Below, in pieces: positions 27,210 to 37,000 of a DNA stretch of 64,000 nucleotides. The notes below the pieces were generated by a model. That model did no database searches and was not told where the DNA came from. It saw only the letters and a program-made list of their open reading frames with translations. The stretch comes from Saccharothrix syringae (GTDB lineage Bacteria > Actinomycetota > Actinomycetes > Mycobacteriales > Pseudonocardiaceae). The stretch is taken from positions 8,680,001 to 8,744,000 of the forward strand of contig NZ_CP034550.1 in assembly GCF_009498035.1 (NCBI RefSeq). The letters run 5' to 3'. The translations under genes were made by a program, and so were the position numbers. Numbering within the stretch: the stretch's first letter is position 1; each line of letters opens with the position of its first letter.

Positions 27210-27385
27210 GGATCCTCCTGGTGACTCGCGAAGGCGTGAGGTGGTGGCCAAGGTTACCGCGCCCGCTCCGGGGCCTCCGAACGAGATCGCGCCCGAGCCG
27301 TGCCACCAGGTGGGACGGTCGGGCCAAGAGCCCCCATTTGGCGTCGCCTCCCGGGGCGGGTTTGGCGGCTAGCGTGGAATTCGCG

Positions 27386-27398
27386 AGTGATCGTCACC
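27386..27398. promoter_or_regulatory. BldD-consensus-like dyad upstream of the siderophore operon
   Basis: AGTGA-TCG-TCACC matches the published BldD consensus AGTgA(n)TCACc without a mismatch. It lies 7 nt before the TTGACA of the putative siderophore promoter. Binding is inference. Confidence 0.4.
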
Positions 27399-27404
27399 CG
27401 GAGC

Positions 27405-27447
27405 TTGACAACCACCACGCGGAGTAGATGAGGTAAGGCTGTCCTTA
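27405..27447 (+). promoter_or_regulatory. Siderophore promoter with iron box
   Basis: TTGACA at 27405-27410 gives a -35. The 19-bp dyad TGAGGTAAGGCTGTCCTTA (27429-27447) matches the DmdR/IdeR/DtxR iron box TTAGGTTAGGCTAACCTAA at 14 of 19 positions and overlies the expected -10. Iron-dependent repression of the operon is therefore likely. Confidence 0.75.
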
Positions 27448-27466
27448 GTCGATCGTCGGAGGTGTC

Positions 27467-28861
27467 GTGTTCGCTGCCAACCCCTCCGGACGACCGATCC
27501 CGGTGGGCGGGCCGCACGAGGTGCTGGCCGCCGCGGGGCGCGCGTTGGGCGAGGTCCCGGAGCACGGGATCGGCGCGGACGCCGCGCTGGACCGGGTGAC
27601 CGCGGTGCTGGCCGACTACGGCGTGGACCTGACCAGCCCGCTGGCCGCCGCCCACCTGCAACCCCCGCCGCTGGCCGTGGCCGTCGCGGCGGACGCGCTG
27701 GCGGGCGCGAGCAACGCCTCCCTGGACACCTACGACTCCGGTCCGGCCGCCATCGCGGTGGAGCGCTGGGTGGTGGCCGCGCTCGCCCGGATGGCCGGGC
27801 TCGGCCCGGACGCCGACGGCGTGTTCACCCCCGGCGGCACGCTGTCCAACCTCACCGCCCTGCTGCTGGCCCGGGACGCGGCGGCGGCGCGGCTGGGCGT
27901 CGACGCGCGGGCCGACGGGGTGGCCGCACTACCCGATCCGGTGGTCTTCTGCTCCGAGGCCGCGCACTTCTCGGTGCAGCGGGCCTGCGCGGCGCTGGGC
28001 CTGGGCGAGCGCGCGGTGCGGCCGGTGTCGGTGGACGCGCACCGGCGGATGCGGCCCGAGGCGCTGGCCGCGATGCTGCGCGCGATCACGGGCGCGGGCG
28101 GCACGCCGGTGGCCGTGGTCGCCACCGCGGGCACCACCGACTTCGGGTCCGTCGACCCCCTGCCGGAGCTGGCCGCGCTCGCCCGCGCCCACGGCGCGTG
28201 GCTGCACGTGGACGCCGCCTACGGGTTCGGCGCGGTGTTCTCGGCCCGGCTGCGCGGCCTGGTCGACGGCCTGGCGCTGGCCGACTCGGTGACCGCGGAC
28301 CTGCACAAGATCGGCTGGCAGCCCGCGGCGGCGAGCGTGCTGCTGGTGCGCTCGGCGGCCTCGTTCGCCCCGCTGGAGCGGTCGGTGGCCTACCTCAACC
28401 CCGAGGACGACCGGGCCGCGGGCTACGACGGCACGCTCGGCCGCACGCTGCAGACCACGCGCAGGCCGGACGCGGTGAAGGTGGCCGCGACGCTGCTCGC
28501 GCTGGGCCGGGCCGGGCTGGGCGAGCTGGTGGACCGCTGCCACGCCCTGGCCCGCCGCGCCGCCGCGCTGATCGCCGCCGACCCGGCGTTCGAGCTGGTC
28601 GGCCCGGTGGTGCTGACCACCGTGGTGTTCCGCTACCGGACCGCCGACGAGGCGCGGTCGGACGAGGTCAACGCCCGGCTGCGGCGCCGGCTGCTGGGCC
28701 GCGGCGAGGCGCTGATCGGCCGCACCGAGGTGGACAAGGCCACCTGCCTGAAGTTCACCCTGCTCAACCCCGAGGCCCGGGAGGCGGACCTGGTGGCGCT
28801 GCTCGCCCTGGTCCGCGAGGCCGGATCGGCCGCCGAACGACTGGTGGAGGGAGCGGCATGA
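27467..28861 (+). CDS. PLP-dependent diamine-forming decarboxylase (DesA/RhbB-like)
   Basis: 464 residues, group II decarboxylase. HLQPPPLAVAVAADALAG and NASLDTYDSGPAAIAVERWVV match diaminobutyrate/lysine decarboxylases of siderophore operons. PLP binds the Lys of TADLHKIGWQPAAAS; HVDAAYGFGAVFS holds the cofactor Asp. It should turn lysine, ornithine or diaminobutyrate into the diamine backbone. The GTG start at 27467 follows GGAGG. First gene of the five-gene operon; no aminotransferase making diaminobutyrate is present, which tilts the guess toward lysine or ornithine. Confidence 0.85.
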   Translation: MFAANPSGRPIPVGGPHEVLAAAGRALGEVPEHGIGADAALDRVTAVLADYGVDLTSPLAAAHLQPPPLAVAVAADALAGASNASLDTYDSGPAAIAVERWVVAALARMAGLGPDADGVFTPGGTLSNLTALLLARDAAAARLGVDARADGVAALPDPVVFCSEAAHFSVQRACAALGLGERAVRPVSVDAHRRMRPEALAAMLRAITGAGGTPVAVVATAGTTDFGSVDPLPELAALARAHGAWLHVDAAYGFGAVFSARLRGLVDGLALADSVTADLHKIGWQPAAASVLLVRSAASFAPLERSVAYLNPEDDRAAGYDGTLGRTLQTTRRPDAVKVAATLLALGRAGLGELVDRCHALARRAAALIAADPAFELVGPVVLTTVVFRYRTADEARSDEVNARLRRRLLGRGEALIGRTEVDKATCLKFTLLNPEAREADLVALLALVREAGSAAERLVEGAA

Positions 28862-30501
28862 GACCACCTGACCCGCTGGAGGGCGACCCGCGGTCGACCG
28901 CCGAGCACGCCCACCTGGAGGCGCTGCTGCGCTGCTGGGTGCGGGAGCTGGGCGTCCCGGTCGCCGACCGGGTGCGGATCGAGCTGCTGGGCCTGCCGCT
29001 GGAGGCCGAGGTCCGCTACCGCTCGCCGACCGGGCGGCACCGGTTCGGCCCGGTGACCCTGGCCGGGAAGCCCGCGGACCCGGTGCTGGCCGTCGCGCTG
29101 GCGGGCGCGCAGCTGGGCGGCGACGCGGCCGACCTGGTGGAGCGCACCGCCGAGTCGGTGCGGCGGGTGGCCGGGTTCGTCGCGCACCGCCGGGAGTGGC
29201 CGGTGGGGCCCGCGGACCGGTTCCTCGACTCCGAGCAGCGGCTGCTGCTCGGGCACCTGCACCACCCGGCGCCCAAGAGCCGCGACGGGCTGTCCGAGGC
29301 CGACAACGCCCGCTACTCCCCCGAGCTGCGCGGCTCGTTCCCGCTGTTCTGGTTCGCCGCGGCCGAGGAGGTCGTCTCGCACGGCGCGGTGGCCGGCCCC
29401 GGGGTGCCGGGGCTGATGGCGGAACTGGCCGGGCGCGACCCCGGGCCGGGGCGGGTGCTGGTGCCCGCGCACCCCTGGCAGGCGCACGACCTGCTGCACC
29501 GGCCGCGCATCGCGTCGCTGGTCGCGCGCGGGCTGCTGGAGCCGCTGGGCGAGTTCGGGCCCGCGTGGTCGCCGACGTCCAGCCTGCGCACGGTGTACCG
29601 GACGGGTGTGCCGGTGATGCTCAAGCTGTCGCTGGGCCTGCGGATCACCAACTCGCGGCGCGAGTCGACCGCCACCGAGCTGCGGCGCGGGTCCGAGGTC
29701 CACCTGCTGCTGGAGTCCGGGTACGCGGCCGGCACGGAGAAGGCCCACCCGGAGTTCTCCGTCGTGCGCGACCCGTCCTGGATCGCGGTGGACGAGGGCG
29801 GCGACGTGACCGGCCTGGACGTGGCCGTGCGCGAGGTGCCCGAGGGCATCGGCGACTCCCGGTGCCTGGCCGGGCTGGTCGCGCCCCGCCCCGGCATCGG
29901 GCGGTCGCTGCTGGGCGAGTTCGTGCTGCGGCTCGACGCCGCCCGGTGGGTCGCCGACTACACCGACCGCGTCCTGGTGCCCATGCTGCGGCTCTACGCC
30001 GAGACCGGCATCGGGCTGGAGGCCCACCAGCAGAACACGCTGGTGCGGCTCGACCCGGCCGGGCGCGTGGTCGGCGGGCGCTACCGCGACAACCAGGGCT
30101 ACTACCTGGCCTCGTCCCACCTGCCGCGGGTGCTGGAGCGGCTGGGCTCGGAGGAGTCGACGCTGGCCGTGGTCGACGACGCGATCGTCGACGACCGGCT
30201 GACCTACTACCTGCTGCGCAACCAGGCGCTGGCCGTCATCGGCTGCCTCGGCGTGGAGGGCCTGGCCGACGAGCGGGACCTGCTGGCGGTCATGGCCGAC
30301 CGGCTGCGGGCCGCGCTGCCCGCGCTGGCCGAGGCGGGCCCGGACGGCGACCGGCTGGCGCGGCGCTGGCTGGAGGCCGACGCGCTGCCGTGCAAGGCGA
30401 ACCTGCTGACCAGGCTCGGCGGCATCGACGAGGTGCTGGCCCCGCTGGACGCGCAGTCGGTGTACTTCGACGCGCCCAACCCGCTGCGGGAGGGCAGGTG
30501 A
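28858..30501 (+). CDS. IucA/IucC-family NIS siderophore synthetase (first copy)
   Basis: 547 residues. NRPS-independent siderophore synthetases adenylate a carboxylate (usually citrate) and couple it to an amine. Visible family blocks: HPAPKSRDGLSEAD (ATP site), VPAHPWQAHDLL, SLRTVYRTGVPVMLKLSLGLRITNSRRE, and EAHQQNTLVRLD with GGRYRDNQGYY. The C-terminal FhuF-like helical part is present. Start ATGA-overlaps the decarboxylase. Position corresponds to RhbC in the rhizobactin operon. Confidence 0.9.
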   Translation: MRPPDPLEGDPRSTAEHAHLEALLRCWVRELGVPVADRVRIELLGLPLEAEVRYRSPTGRHRFGPVTLAGKPADPVLAVALAGAQLGGDAADLVERTAESVRRVAGFVAHRREWPVGPADRFLDSEQRLLLGHLHHPAPKSRDGLSEADNARYSPELRGSFPLFWFAAAEEVVSHGAVAGPGVPGLMAELAGRDPGPGRVLVPAHPWQAHDLLHRPRIASLVARGLLEPLGEFGPAWSPTSSLRTVYRTGVPVMLKLSLGLRITNSRRESTATELRRGSEVHLLLESGYAAGTEKAHPEFSVVRDPSWIAVDEGGDVTGLDVAVREVPEGIGDSRCLAGLVAPRPGIGRSLLGEFVLRLDAARWVADYTDRVLVPMLRLYAETGIGLEAHQQNTLVRLDPAGRVVGGRYRDNQGYYLASSHLPRVLERLGSEESTLAVVDDAIVDDRLTYYLLRNQALAVIGCLGVEGLADERDLLAVMADRLRAALPALAEAGPDGDRLARRWLEADALPCKANLLTRLGGIDEVLAPLDAQSVYFDAPNPLREGR

Positions 30502-31073
30502 CCCACCTCGACGACCGCCGGGCCGCCGACGACCTGTCCGGCGTGCCCGGGCCGCCGCTGCCGGTGCTGCCCGGCCCCTGGCACGCGCGCGCCGTCGACC
30601 CGGAACGCGACCTGTCCCTGGTGCACCGCTGGATGGGGGCGCCGCACGTGGCCGCGTTCTGGCGCCAGGCGTGGCCGCGCGAGCGGTGGGCCGAGGAGCT
30701 GCGGACCCAGCTGTCCGGGGTGCACTCGCTGCCGGTGCTGGTCAGCCTGGACGACGACCCGGTGGTGTACCTGGAGGTGTACCGGGCGGCGCGGGACGTG
30801 GTCGCGGGCGTCTACCCGGCCCGGCCGCACGACCTGGGCCTGCACGTCGCGGTCGGCGAACTCGCCATGACCGACCGCGGCCTGGTGCGGTCGCTGCTGC
30901 CGGTGCTGACCGACGCGCTGTTCGCGGCCGACCCGCGGTGCACGCGGGTGGTGCTGGAGCCGGACGTGCGCAACCGGCGGGCGGTCAGCTCGTTCACCGC
31001 GGGCGGGTTCGCGCCGGTCGGCGAGGTGCTGCTGCCGGACAAGGTGGCGCTGCTGATGGTGCGCGCGCGATGA
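30498..31073 (+). CDS. Siderophore N-acyltransferase (GNAT, IucB/RhbD-like)
   Basis: 191 residues from GTG 30498 (GTGA overlap). WHARAVDPERDLSLVHRWMGAPHVAAFW is the typical opening of the siderophore acetyltransferase family. The C-terminal LEPDVRNRRAVSSFTAGGFAPVGEV is the acetyl-CoA region. Probably acylates the N-hydroxylated diamine to make a hydroxamate. Acyl group unknown. Confidence 0.87.
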   Translation: MTHLDDRRAADDLSGVPGPPLPVLPGPWHARAVDPERDLSLVHRWMGAPHVAAFWRQAWPRERWAEELRTQLSGVHSLPVLVSLDDDPVVYLEVYRAARDVVAGVYPARPHDLGLHVAVGELAMTDRGLVRSLLPVLTDALFAADPRCTRVVLEPDVRNRRAVSSFTAGGFAPVGEVLLPDKVALLMVRAR

Positions 31074-32341
31074 CGGTCCACGACGTGGTGGCGATCGGCT
31101 GCGGGCCGTTCAACCTGGGGCTGGCGGCCCTGGCGTCGACCGTGCCGGACGTGGACGCGGTGGTGCTGGAGGCGCGGTCGGAGCTGCGCTGGCACAGCGG
31201 GGTGATGTTCCCCGACGCGACGCTGCAGGTGTCGTTCCTGGCGGACCTGGTCTCGCTGGTGGAGCCCGCGCACCCGCTGTCGTTCCTGAGCTACCTGCGC
31301 GACGCCGACCGGCTGTACCCGTTCTACGTGCGGGAGAGGTTCCACCCGACGCGGCGGGAGTACGAGGACTACCTGCGGTGGGCGGCGTCGCGGCTGCCCG
31401 TGCGGTTCTCCTCCCCGGTGGCGGCGGTGGCGTGGGCGGGCGACCGGTTCGCGGTGTCCGGGCCCGGGTTCTCGCTGGCCGCGCGGCACCTGGTGCTCGG
31501 GGTCGGGACCGTGCCGCACGTGCCGGGGTCGCTGGCGGGCCTCGGCGACCGGCTGGTGCACAGCTCGGACTACCTGCACCGGGACGTTTCCCACGAACGA
31601 GTGACCGTGGTCGGGTCGGGGCAGTCCGGCGCCGAGATCGTGCTGGACCTGCTGCGGCGCAACCTGGCCGACGGGCGGCCGGCCGTGTCGTGGCTGACCC
31701 GCACGCCCGTGTTCGCGCCGCTGGACTACACCAAGCTGGTGCTGGAGATGACCACGCCGTCGTACGTGCGGCACTTCCACTCGCTGCCGCAGGACAAGCG
31801 GGACGAGCTGCGGGCCGAGCACTGGCGGCACTACCGGGCGATCTCCTCGGAGACGCTGGAGGAGCTGCACGACCTGCTGTACCGGCGGGAGTGGGAGCAC
31901 GGCCTGGCGCCGGTGGAGCTGCGGCCGGGGGTGGCCGTGGTGTCGTCGGCGGTCTCGGGGTCGGAGGTCGTGCTGACGTGCCGGCACCGGGACACCGGGC
32001 GGACGTTCCGGCACGTCGCGGACGTGGTGGTGGCCGCGACCGGGTACCGGCAGGCGCCGACGCCGTTCCTGGAGCCCCTGGAGCCGTTCGTGCGGCGTGA
32101 CGACCGGGGCCGGTACGTGGTCGCGCTGGACCACTCGATCGCCCTGGACCCCGCGGTCGGCGGGCGGGTGTTCGTGGCCAACGCCGACCTGCACAGCCAC
32201 GGCGTCGCGGCGCCCGACCTGGGCATCGGGGCGGTGCGCAACGCGACCATCCTCAACGCGGTGACCGGCCGCGAGGTGTACCGGCTGCCCAAGCACACCG
32301 CCTACACCAGCTTCACCGCACCGGGAGAGCACCTTGACTGA
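31070..32341 (+). CDS. Diamine/lysine N-monooxygenase (IucD/DesB/RhbE-like)
   Basis: 423 residues. FAD-binding GCGPFNLGLAALA at the N-terminus, substrate region WHSGVMFPDATLQVSFLADLVSL, NADPH site VVGSGQSGAEIVLDLL (about residue 180) and the family's C-terminal ATGYRQ and ADLHSHGVAAPDLGIGAVRNATILN. N-hydroxylates the diamine. ATGA overlap with the acyltransferase. Confidence 0.92.
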   Translation: MTVHDVVAIGCGPFNLGLAALASTVPDVDAVVLEARSELRWHSGVMFPDATLQVSFLADLVSLVEPAHPLSFLSYLRDADRLYPFYVRERFHPTRREYEDYLRWAASRLPVRFSSPVAAVAWAGDRFAVSGPGFSLAARHLVLGVGTVPHVPGSLAGLGDRLVHSSDYLHRDVSHERVTVVGSGQSGAEIVLDLLRRNLADGRPAVSWLTRTPVFAPLDYTKLVLEMTTPSYVRHFHSLPQDKRDELRAEHWRHYRAISSETLEELHDLLYRREWEHGLAPVELRPGVAVVSSAVSGSEVVLTCRHRDTGRTFRHVADVVVAATGYRQAPTPFLEPLEPFVRRDDRGRYVVALDHSIALDPAVGGRVFVANADLHSHGVAAPDLGIGAVRNATILNAVTGREVYRLPKHTAYTSFTAPGEHLD

Positions 32342-34088
32342 CCTGTGGCGCGAGTGCTCGGCGGCGTTGCTGGCCAAGGCGATCGGCGAGCTGTGCTTCG
32401 AGGGGCTGCTGACGCCCTCCGGCTCCTCCGACGGGTACGAGCTGCGGTTCGACGACGCGGTCTACGCGTTCTCGGCGCGGCGCACCGCGTTCGGCGGGTG
32501 GGAGGTGCGGCCCGGGTCGGTGCGGCGCGGCGCGCCCGGCATCCTCGGCGACGACGTGGTCGAGGAGTGCGACGACGTGCAGCGGTTCGTGGTGGACGCC
32601 TTCCGGTCGCTGGGGGTCGACCCCGCCACCACCGCCGGGTTCCTGGCCGAGGTGACCGCGACGCTGGCCGCGGACGTGGCCCTGGCGGCGACCGCGCGGC
32701 CGGCCGCCGAGCTGGTCGGGTTGCCGCGGGCCGAGCTGGACGGGCACCTGACCGGGCACCCGTGGCTGATCGCGAACAAGGGGCGGGTCGGGTTCTCCGC
32801 CGACGACCTGGCGCGGCACGCGCCCGAGGCCCGGACCCCGGTGCGGCTGCCGTGGCTGGCGGTGCACCGGGGGCTGGCGGGGTTCCGGGGCACGCCGGAG
32901 CTGTCGGAGCTGGCGGTGCGGGAGCACGAGCTGGACCCGGCGACGGTCGAGCGGTTCACCGAGGTGCTGCGGGAGGCGGGCGTCGAGCCGTCGGCGTACG
33001 CGTGGCTGCCCGTGCACCCGTGGCAGCTCGACCACGTGGTGCGGACGCTGTGGGCGCCGGAGCTGGCGCTGGGGCGGATCGTCGAGCTGGGCGAGGCACC
33101 GGACTGGTACCTGCCGACCCAGTCGGTGCGCAGCATGTCGAACGTCGACAGCCCGGAGCGGTACCAGGTCAAGCTGCCGCTGCGCATCCTCAACACCTCG
33201 GTGTACCGGGGCATCCCGCCGCACTGCACGGAACACGCGCCGGTGGTCACGCAGTGGCTGCGCGGGTTGTGGGGTTCGGACAAGCTCGTCGCCGAGTGGG
33301 GGACGCAGCTGCTGGGCGAGGTCGCCTCGGTGACCGTCGAGCACCCGCAGCTGGCGCGGGCGGGCGGGGTGCCGTACCAGTGGCTGGAGACGCTGGGGTG
33401 CATCTGGCGCGAGCCGGTGGTGCTCGGGGAGGGCGAGCGGTCCTGGTCGCTGGCCGCGCTGCTGCACGTGGACCGCTCCGGCAGGCCGCTGGTGCTGGAG
33501 TACGTGGGCGACACCGATCCGGCGGTGTGGTTCGCGGCGCTGCTGCGGGCGCTGTTTCGACCGTTGGTGCACTTTTTGTACACGTACGGGATCACGTTCA
33601 ACCCGCACGGGGAGAACGTGGTGGTGGTGACGGACGCGCGGAACGTGCCGGTCCGGGTGGCGCTGCTGGACCTGGTCGACGACGTGAACGTGTCGGTGGA
33701 GCGGGTCCCGGCGCGCGGGCTGGACCCGGACTCCGATGCGCCGGTGCTGCCGCGCAAGCCTTGGGCGGTGCTGCGGCAGTACGTCGTGGACGCGCTGCTG
33801 GTGGGGGTCTTCCGGCCGCTGGCGTCGGTGTACCCGCTGGCGCCCGAGCGGTTCTGGGGGATGGTGCGCGGGGAGGTGGAGTCCTACCGGGCGCGGTTCC
33901 CCGCGGTGGCGGGGCGGATGGAGGAGGGGTCGCTGACCTGCGCCGAGTTCCTGCGGTACCCGCTGAACGGCTACCGGATCACGCTGGGGTACCGGGACCT
34001 GGCGGCGCGGCCGCCGGTGCCGAAGACGGGGACGGTGCCGAACCCGCTGCACGACGTGGCGCCGGTGCCGCCGCCCGACGGGTGGTGA
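32334..34088 (+). CDS. IucA/IucC-family NIS siderophore synthetase (second copy)
   Basis: 584 residues from a TTG at 32334 (8-nt overlap with the monooxygenase; GGGAGAG upstream). Family blocks HPWLIANKGRVGFSADD, LPVHPWQLDHVV, SVRSMSNVDSPERYQVKLPLRILNTSVYRG and FNPHGENVVVVTD are present. Two synthetases in one operon suggest stepwise acylation of both citrate ends. Corresponds to RhbF. No exporter or uptake protein lies in the operon. Its stop is 4 nt from the convergent NACHT gene. Confidence 0.9.
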   Translation: MTDLWRECSAALLAKAIGELCFEGLLTPSGSSDGYELRFDDAVYAFSARRTAFGGWEVRPGSVRRGAPGILGDDVVEECDDVQRFVVDAFRSLGVDPATTAGFLAEVTATLAADVALAATARPAAELVGLPRAELDGHLTGHPWLIANKGRVGFSADDLARHAPEARTPVRLPWLAVHRGLAGFRGTPELSELAVREHELDPATVERFTEVLREAGVEPSAYAWLPVHPWQLDHVVRTLWAPELALGRIVELGEAPDWYLPTQSVRSMSNVDSPERYQVKLPLRILNTSVYRGIPPHCTEHAPVVTQWLRGLWGSDKLVAEWGTQLLGEVASVTVEHPQLARAGGVPYQWLETLGCIWREPVVLGEGERSWSLAALLHVDRSGRPLVLEYVGDTDPAVWFAALLRALFRPLVHFLYTYGITFNPHGENVVVVTDARNVPVRVALLDLVDDVNVSVERVPARGLDPDSDAPVLPRKPWAVLRQYVVDALLVGVFRPLASVYPLAPERFWGMVRGEVESYRARFPAVAGRMEEGSLTCAEFLRYPLNGYRITLGYRDLAARPPVPKTGTVPNPLHDVAPVPPPDGW

Positions 34089-34092
34089 GGGG

Positions 34093-37000
34093 TCAGATCG
34101 GCAGGTCTTCGACCCGGCCGTCGGGGAACAGGCGGAAGCGGCCCCGGCGGCAGATGGCGTGGAGGGCTTGGAACCCCTGCCTGGACACCCACCGCCCCTG
34201 CCCGGCTGATGCACGCCAGACCCACCGCGCGGACCTCGCATCACGGGCGACCCTGCCCAGGTTGCGGAAGACCTCCACCACGACATGCGGTTTGATCAAC
34301 CGCGTGTCGTGGGCCTCCAGCGCCCCGACCGCGGCGGGGACCGTCGTCGGCGTGATCGCGGCGCTCCAGTCCGGCACCGAGTACAGCACCTCCGCATCGG
34401 CGGACGCCATGTCGAGGATCTTCCGGCACAGGGCGTCCTCTCCGAACACGGCTGCGGCCTGGATCACGATGGACAGGTTGTAGGCGCTGGACGACTGGCC
34501 GCGCACTTCCTGCTCCAGGAGGTCCAGCAGGTGCGGGAACACCGACTTGTCCCCGACGGAGTGCAAGGCTTGGCAGATCCAGGTCCACAGTTCCCGGGGG
34601 CCGAGCAAGCGGCTGTTGCCCAAGTCAGCGACCACCACCACCGGTGGGACGATCGCCCTGCGGATCGCGTCGACCAGGTCCGGGGCGAACCGGGCTTCGC
34701 CCCGGAGGGTGAGCGCGGTTGCCAGGGCGATCCGCGTCCGTTCGTCGACGTCGGCTCGTTCGTACAACCGCTCGAAGACCTCCCGCGGCACCACCTCGCG
34801 GTCCAGCGACCGCACGCACCACCACTTCGCGCTCCAGTGGACGTCTGCCCGGGTCAGCACATCGGGCGCCGATTCGGCGGAGACCGTCACCACGGGATTG
34901 CCCGTCAACAAGGTCATCGCCCCAGCGAGCCGTTCGACCTCGTCGCGGGGCACGGGCACCGCGGACCAGTCGCCGATCGCGGCGATGTCGGTGGCAGCGA
35001 TGCCCCTCAACCCGACGCTCTCCGCTTCCTGGAAGATCTTCACCAGGGGTGCCACCGAGGTGATCCGGCCCGCGTCGGAAGCCGCTTTGAGCGCTGCCCC
35101 TACCACCTCCTCCCCGTGGCGCCCGATGCCTTCCGCGAGCAACCGGTCGACGTCCCGCCTGGCCCGTTCATCGGACGACCCGCAGTACGCGAGTACCACC
35201 GCGGCCCGCACCTCCTGCGGCACCCCGAGGTCGAAGAGCAGGTCTCGGGCCGCGGCGGTCGAATCCGAGGTGCCGATGCCGACCAACGCCGCCGCGGCGC
35301 GTTCCCGGTGGAACGGGGACGGTGCTTTGACCAGGGCGTTCCGCACCTCGGCGATGATCTCCGCGCGCAACGACGCGTCCTCGATCCGGGGCGTGCCCAC
35401 CAGGCACTGGGCCGCCAGCACGAGATCGCCCCGGAGCACGTCGTCCTCGCGCCGCCTCCTCCCCCGCCACCCCAGGACCTCCCGCAGCAGCCCGGTGGCG
35501 TCCGGCAACAACCCCGCCTGGAGGACCAGCACCTCCTCCCACCACGGGTCGTGGCGGTGGCGGACCACGTGGTCGACGCAGTCACCACCCCGGGCCGCCG
35601 CCGACACCGCCGCGAAGTACTCCTGCACGGTCAGGTGCAGGAACCCGTACCAGCCGTGCGCCTGCTCCTTCAGCAGCCCGTACTGGGCGGCGATCTCCGC
35701 GAGGATCGCCTCGTTCTCCCCCGCCGGGATGCCGATCGTCGGCAGGTAGTCGGCGATGACGCCCAGCAGCTCCGCCTCGGGGAAGTACCGCTTGCCCATG
35801 AGGTGGAACCGCCACGCCACCTCCTGCAGCAGGTCGCGCTTGCGGTCGGTGGTGAACTTGCCGAACCGCCGGATGCCCCGGTGCGCGTCCCACTCGCGCA
35901 GCATCACCTCGGCGCACCGGTTGTACAGCTCCGCCCGCCGCTCCGGCAGCTCCAGCTCGCGCTCGAACACGATCGCGATCAGCGACAGCACCAGCGGGTT
36001 CGTGGCCAGGGCCTGCATGCGCAGGTTCTCCGACAACGCCTGCTTCAACTGCCTGCCCCGCACGGGCTGGTCCTTGAACCAGTTGTCGACGAACTGGCCG
36101 ATGTGCTCCCAGGTGAAGTCGACGACCTCCAGCGTGGTGAACGAGCTGAGCGCCGGTCGCCACCCCGCGCGCCGGCACGTCACCGCGATCAGCAGGTTCG
36201 GGTGGCGGACCGCGATGCGGTCGACGTCGTCCACGATCCGGTCATACTCGGCCGCGGCGGCCTCGGCGGTGGCACCGCCCAGCACCTCGTCGAGGCCGTC
36301 GAGCAGCAGGGCGGCCCCGCCCCTGGTGAACGACTCGTCCAGGAACCGCGCGGCGCCGTCGAAGCGGTAGTCCTCGGCCAGCACGTGCTCGACGTAGCTC
36401 ATCAGGTCGGCCACGCCGCTGTCGACGAACTTGCGCAGCTCCACGTACACCGGTGGCTCGGCGCCGTGCCGGGCCTCGCGCAGCGCCAGGTGCCGGAGCA
36501 TGGTCGTCTTGCCCGAACCCGGGTCGCCGAGCACCACGATTCGCTGGTGCCGCCGCAGCGCCTCGTCCGGGTGCACGGTCGAGATCGGTTGTCGCTCGGG
36601 CGCCGGCCCGAGCAGGTGGTCCCCGGGGTCGTCCTCGGCGAGCCGCCGCACCTCGCGCTCACGGGCGAACCGCCCCGGCTGCTCCCGCACCGCGAGCTGG
36701 ACGTAGACCTCCTCCAGGTCCAGCGGACGGCTCATGTCGAGGATCTTCACCGACTTGAGCTGCCTGGCCAGCGTCTTCCGGTACTCCCGGGCCAGTTCGG
36801 CGTCGGTCGTGGACTCGCGCCGGGCGGTGCGGACCCGGTCCCGCTCGCTCCGGCGGGCCTGCTCGATCTCGCGGGCGCGTTCGGCCTTCGCCGCCTGCTC
36901 CGCCTGCTCGCGCTCCCCTTCCCGGGTCAGCGCGAGCTTCTCCTTCTCCCACGCCAGCACATCGCGCTGGTGCTGGAGCTTCTCCTGTTCCAGCTGCTTG

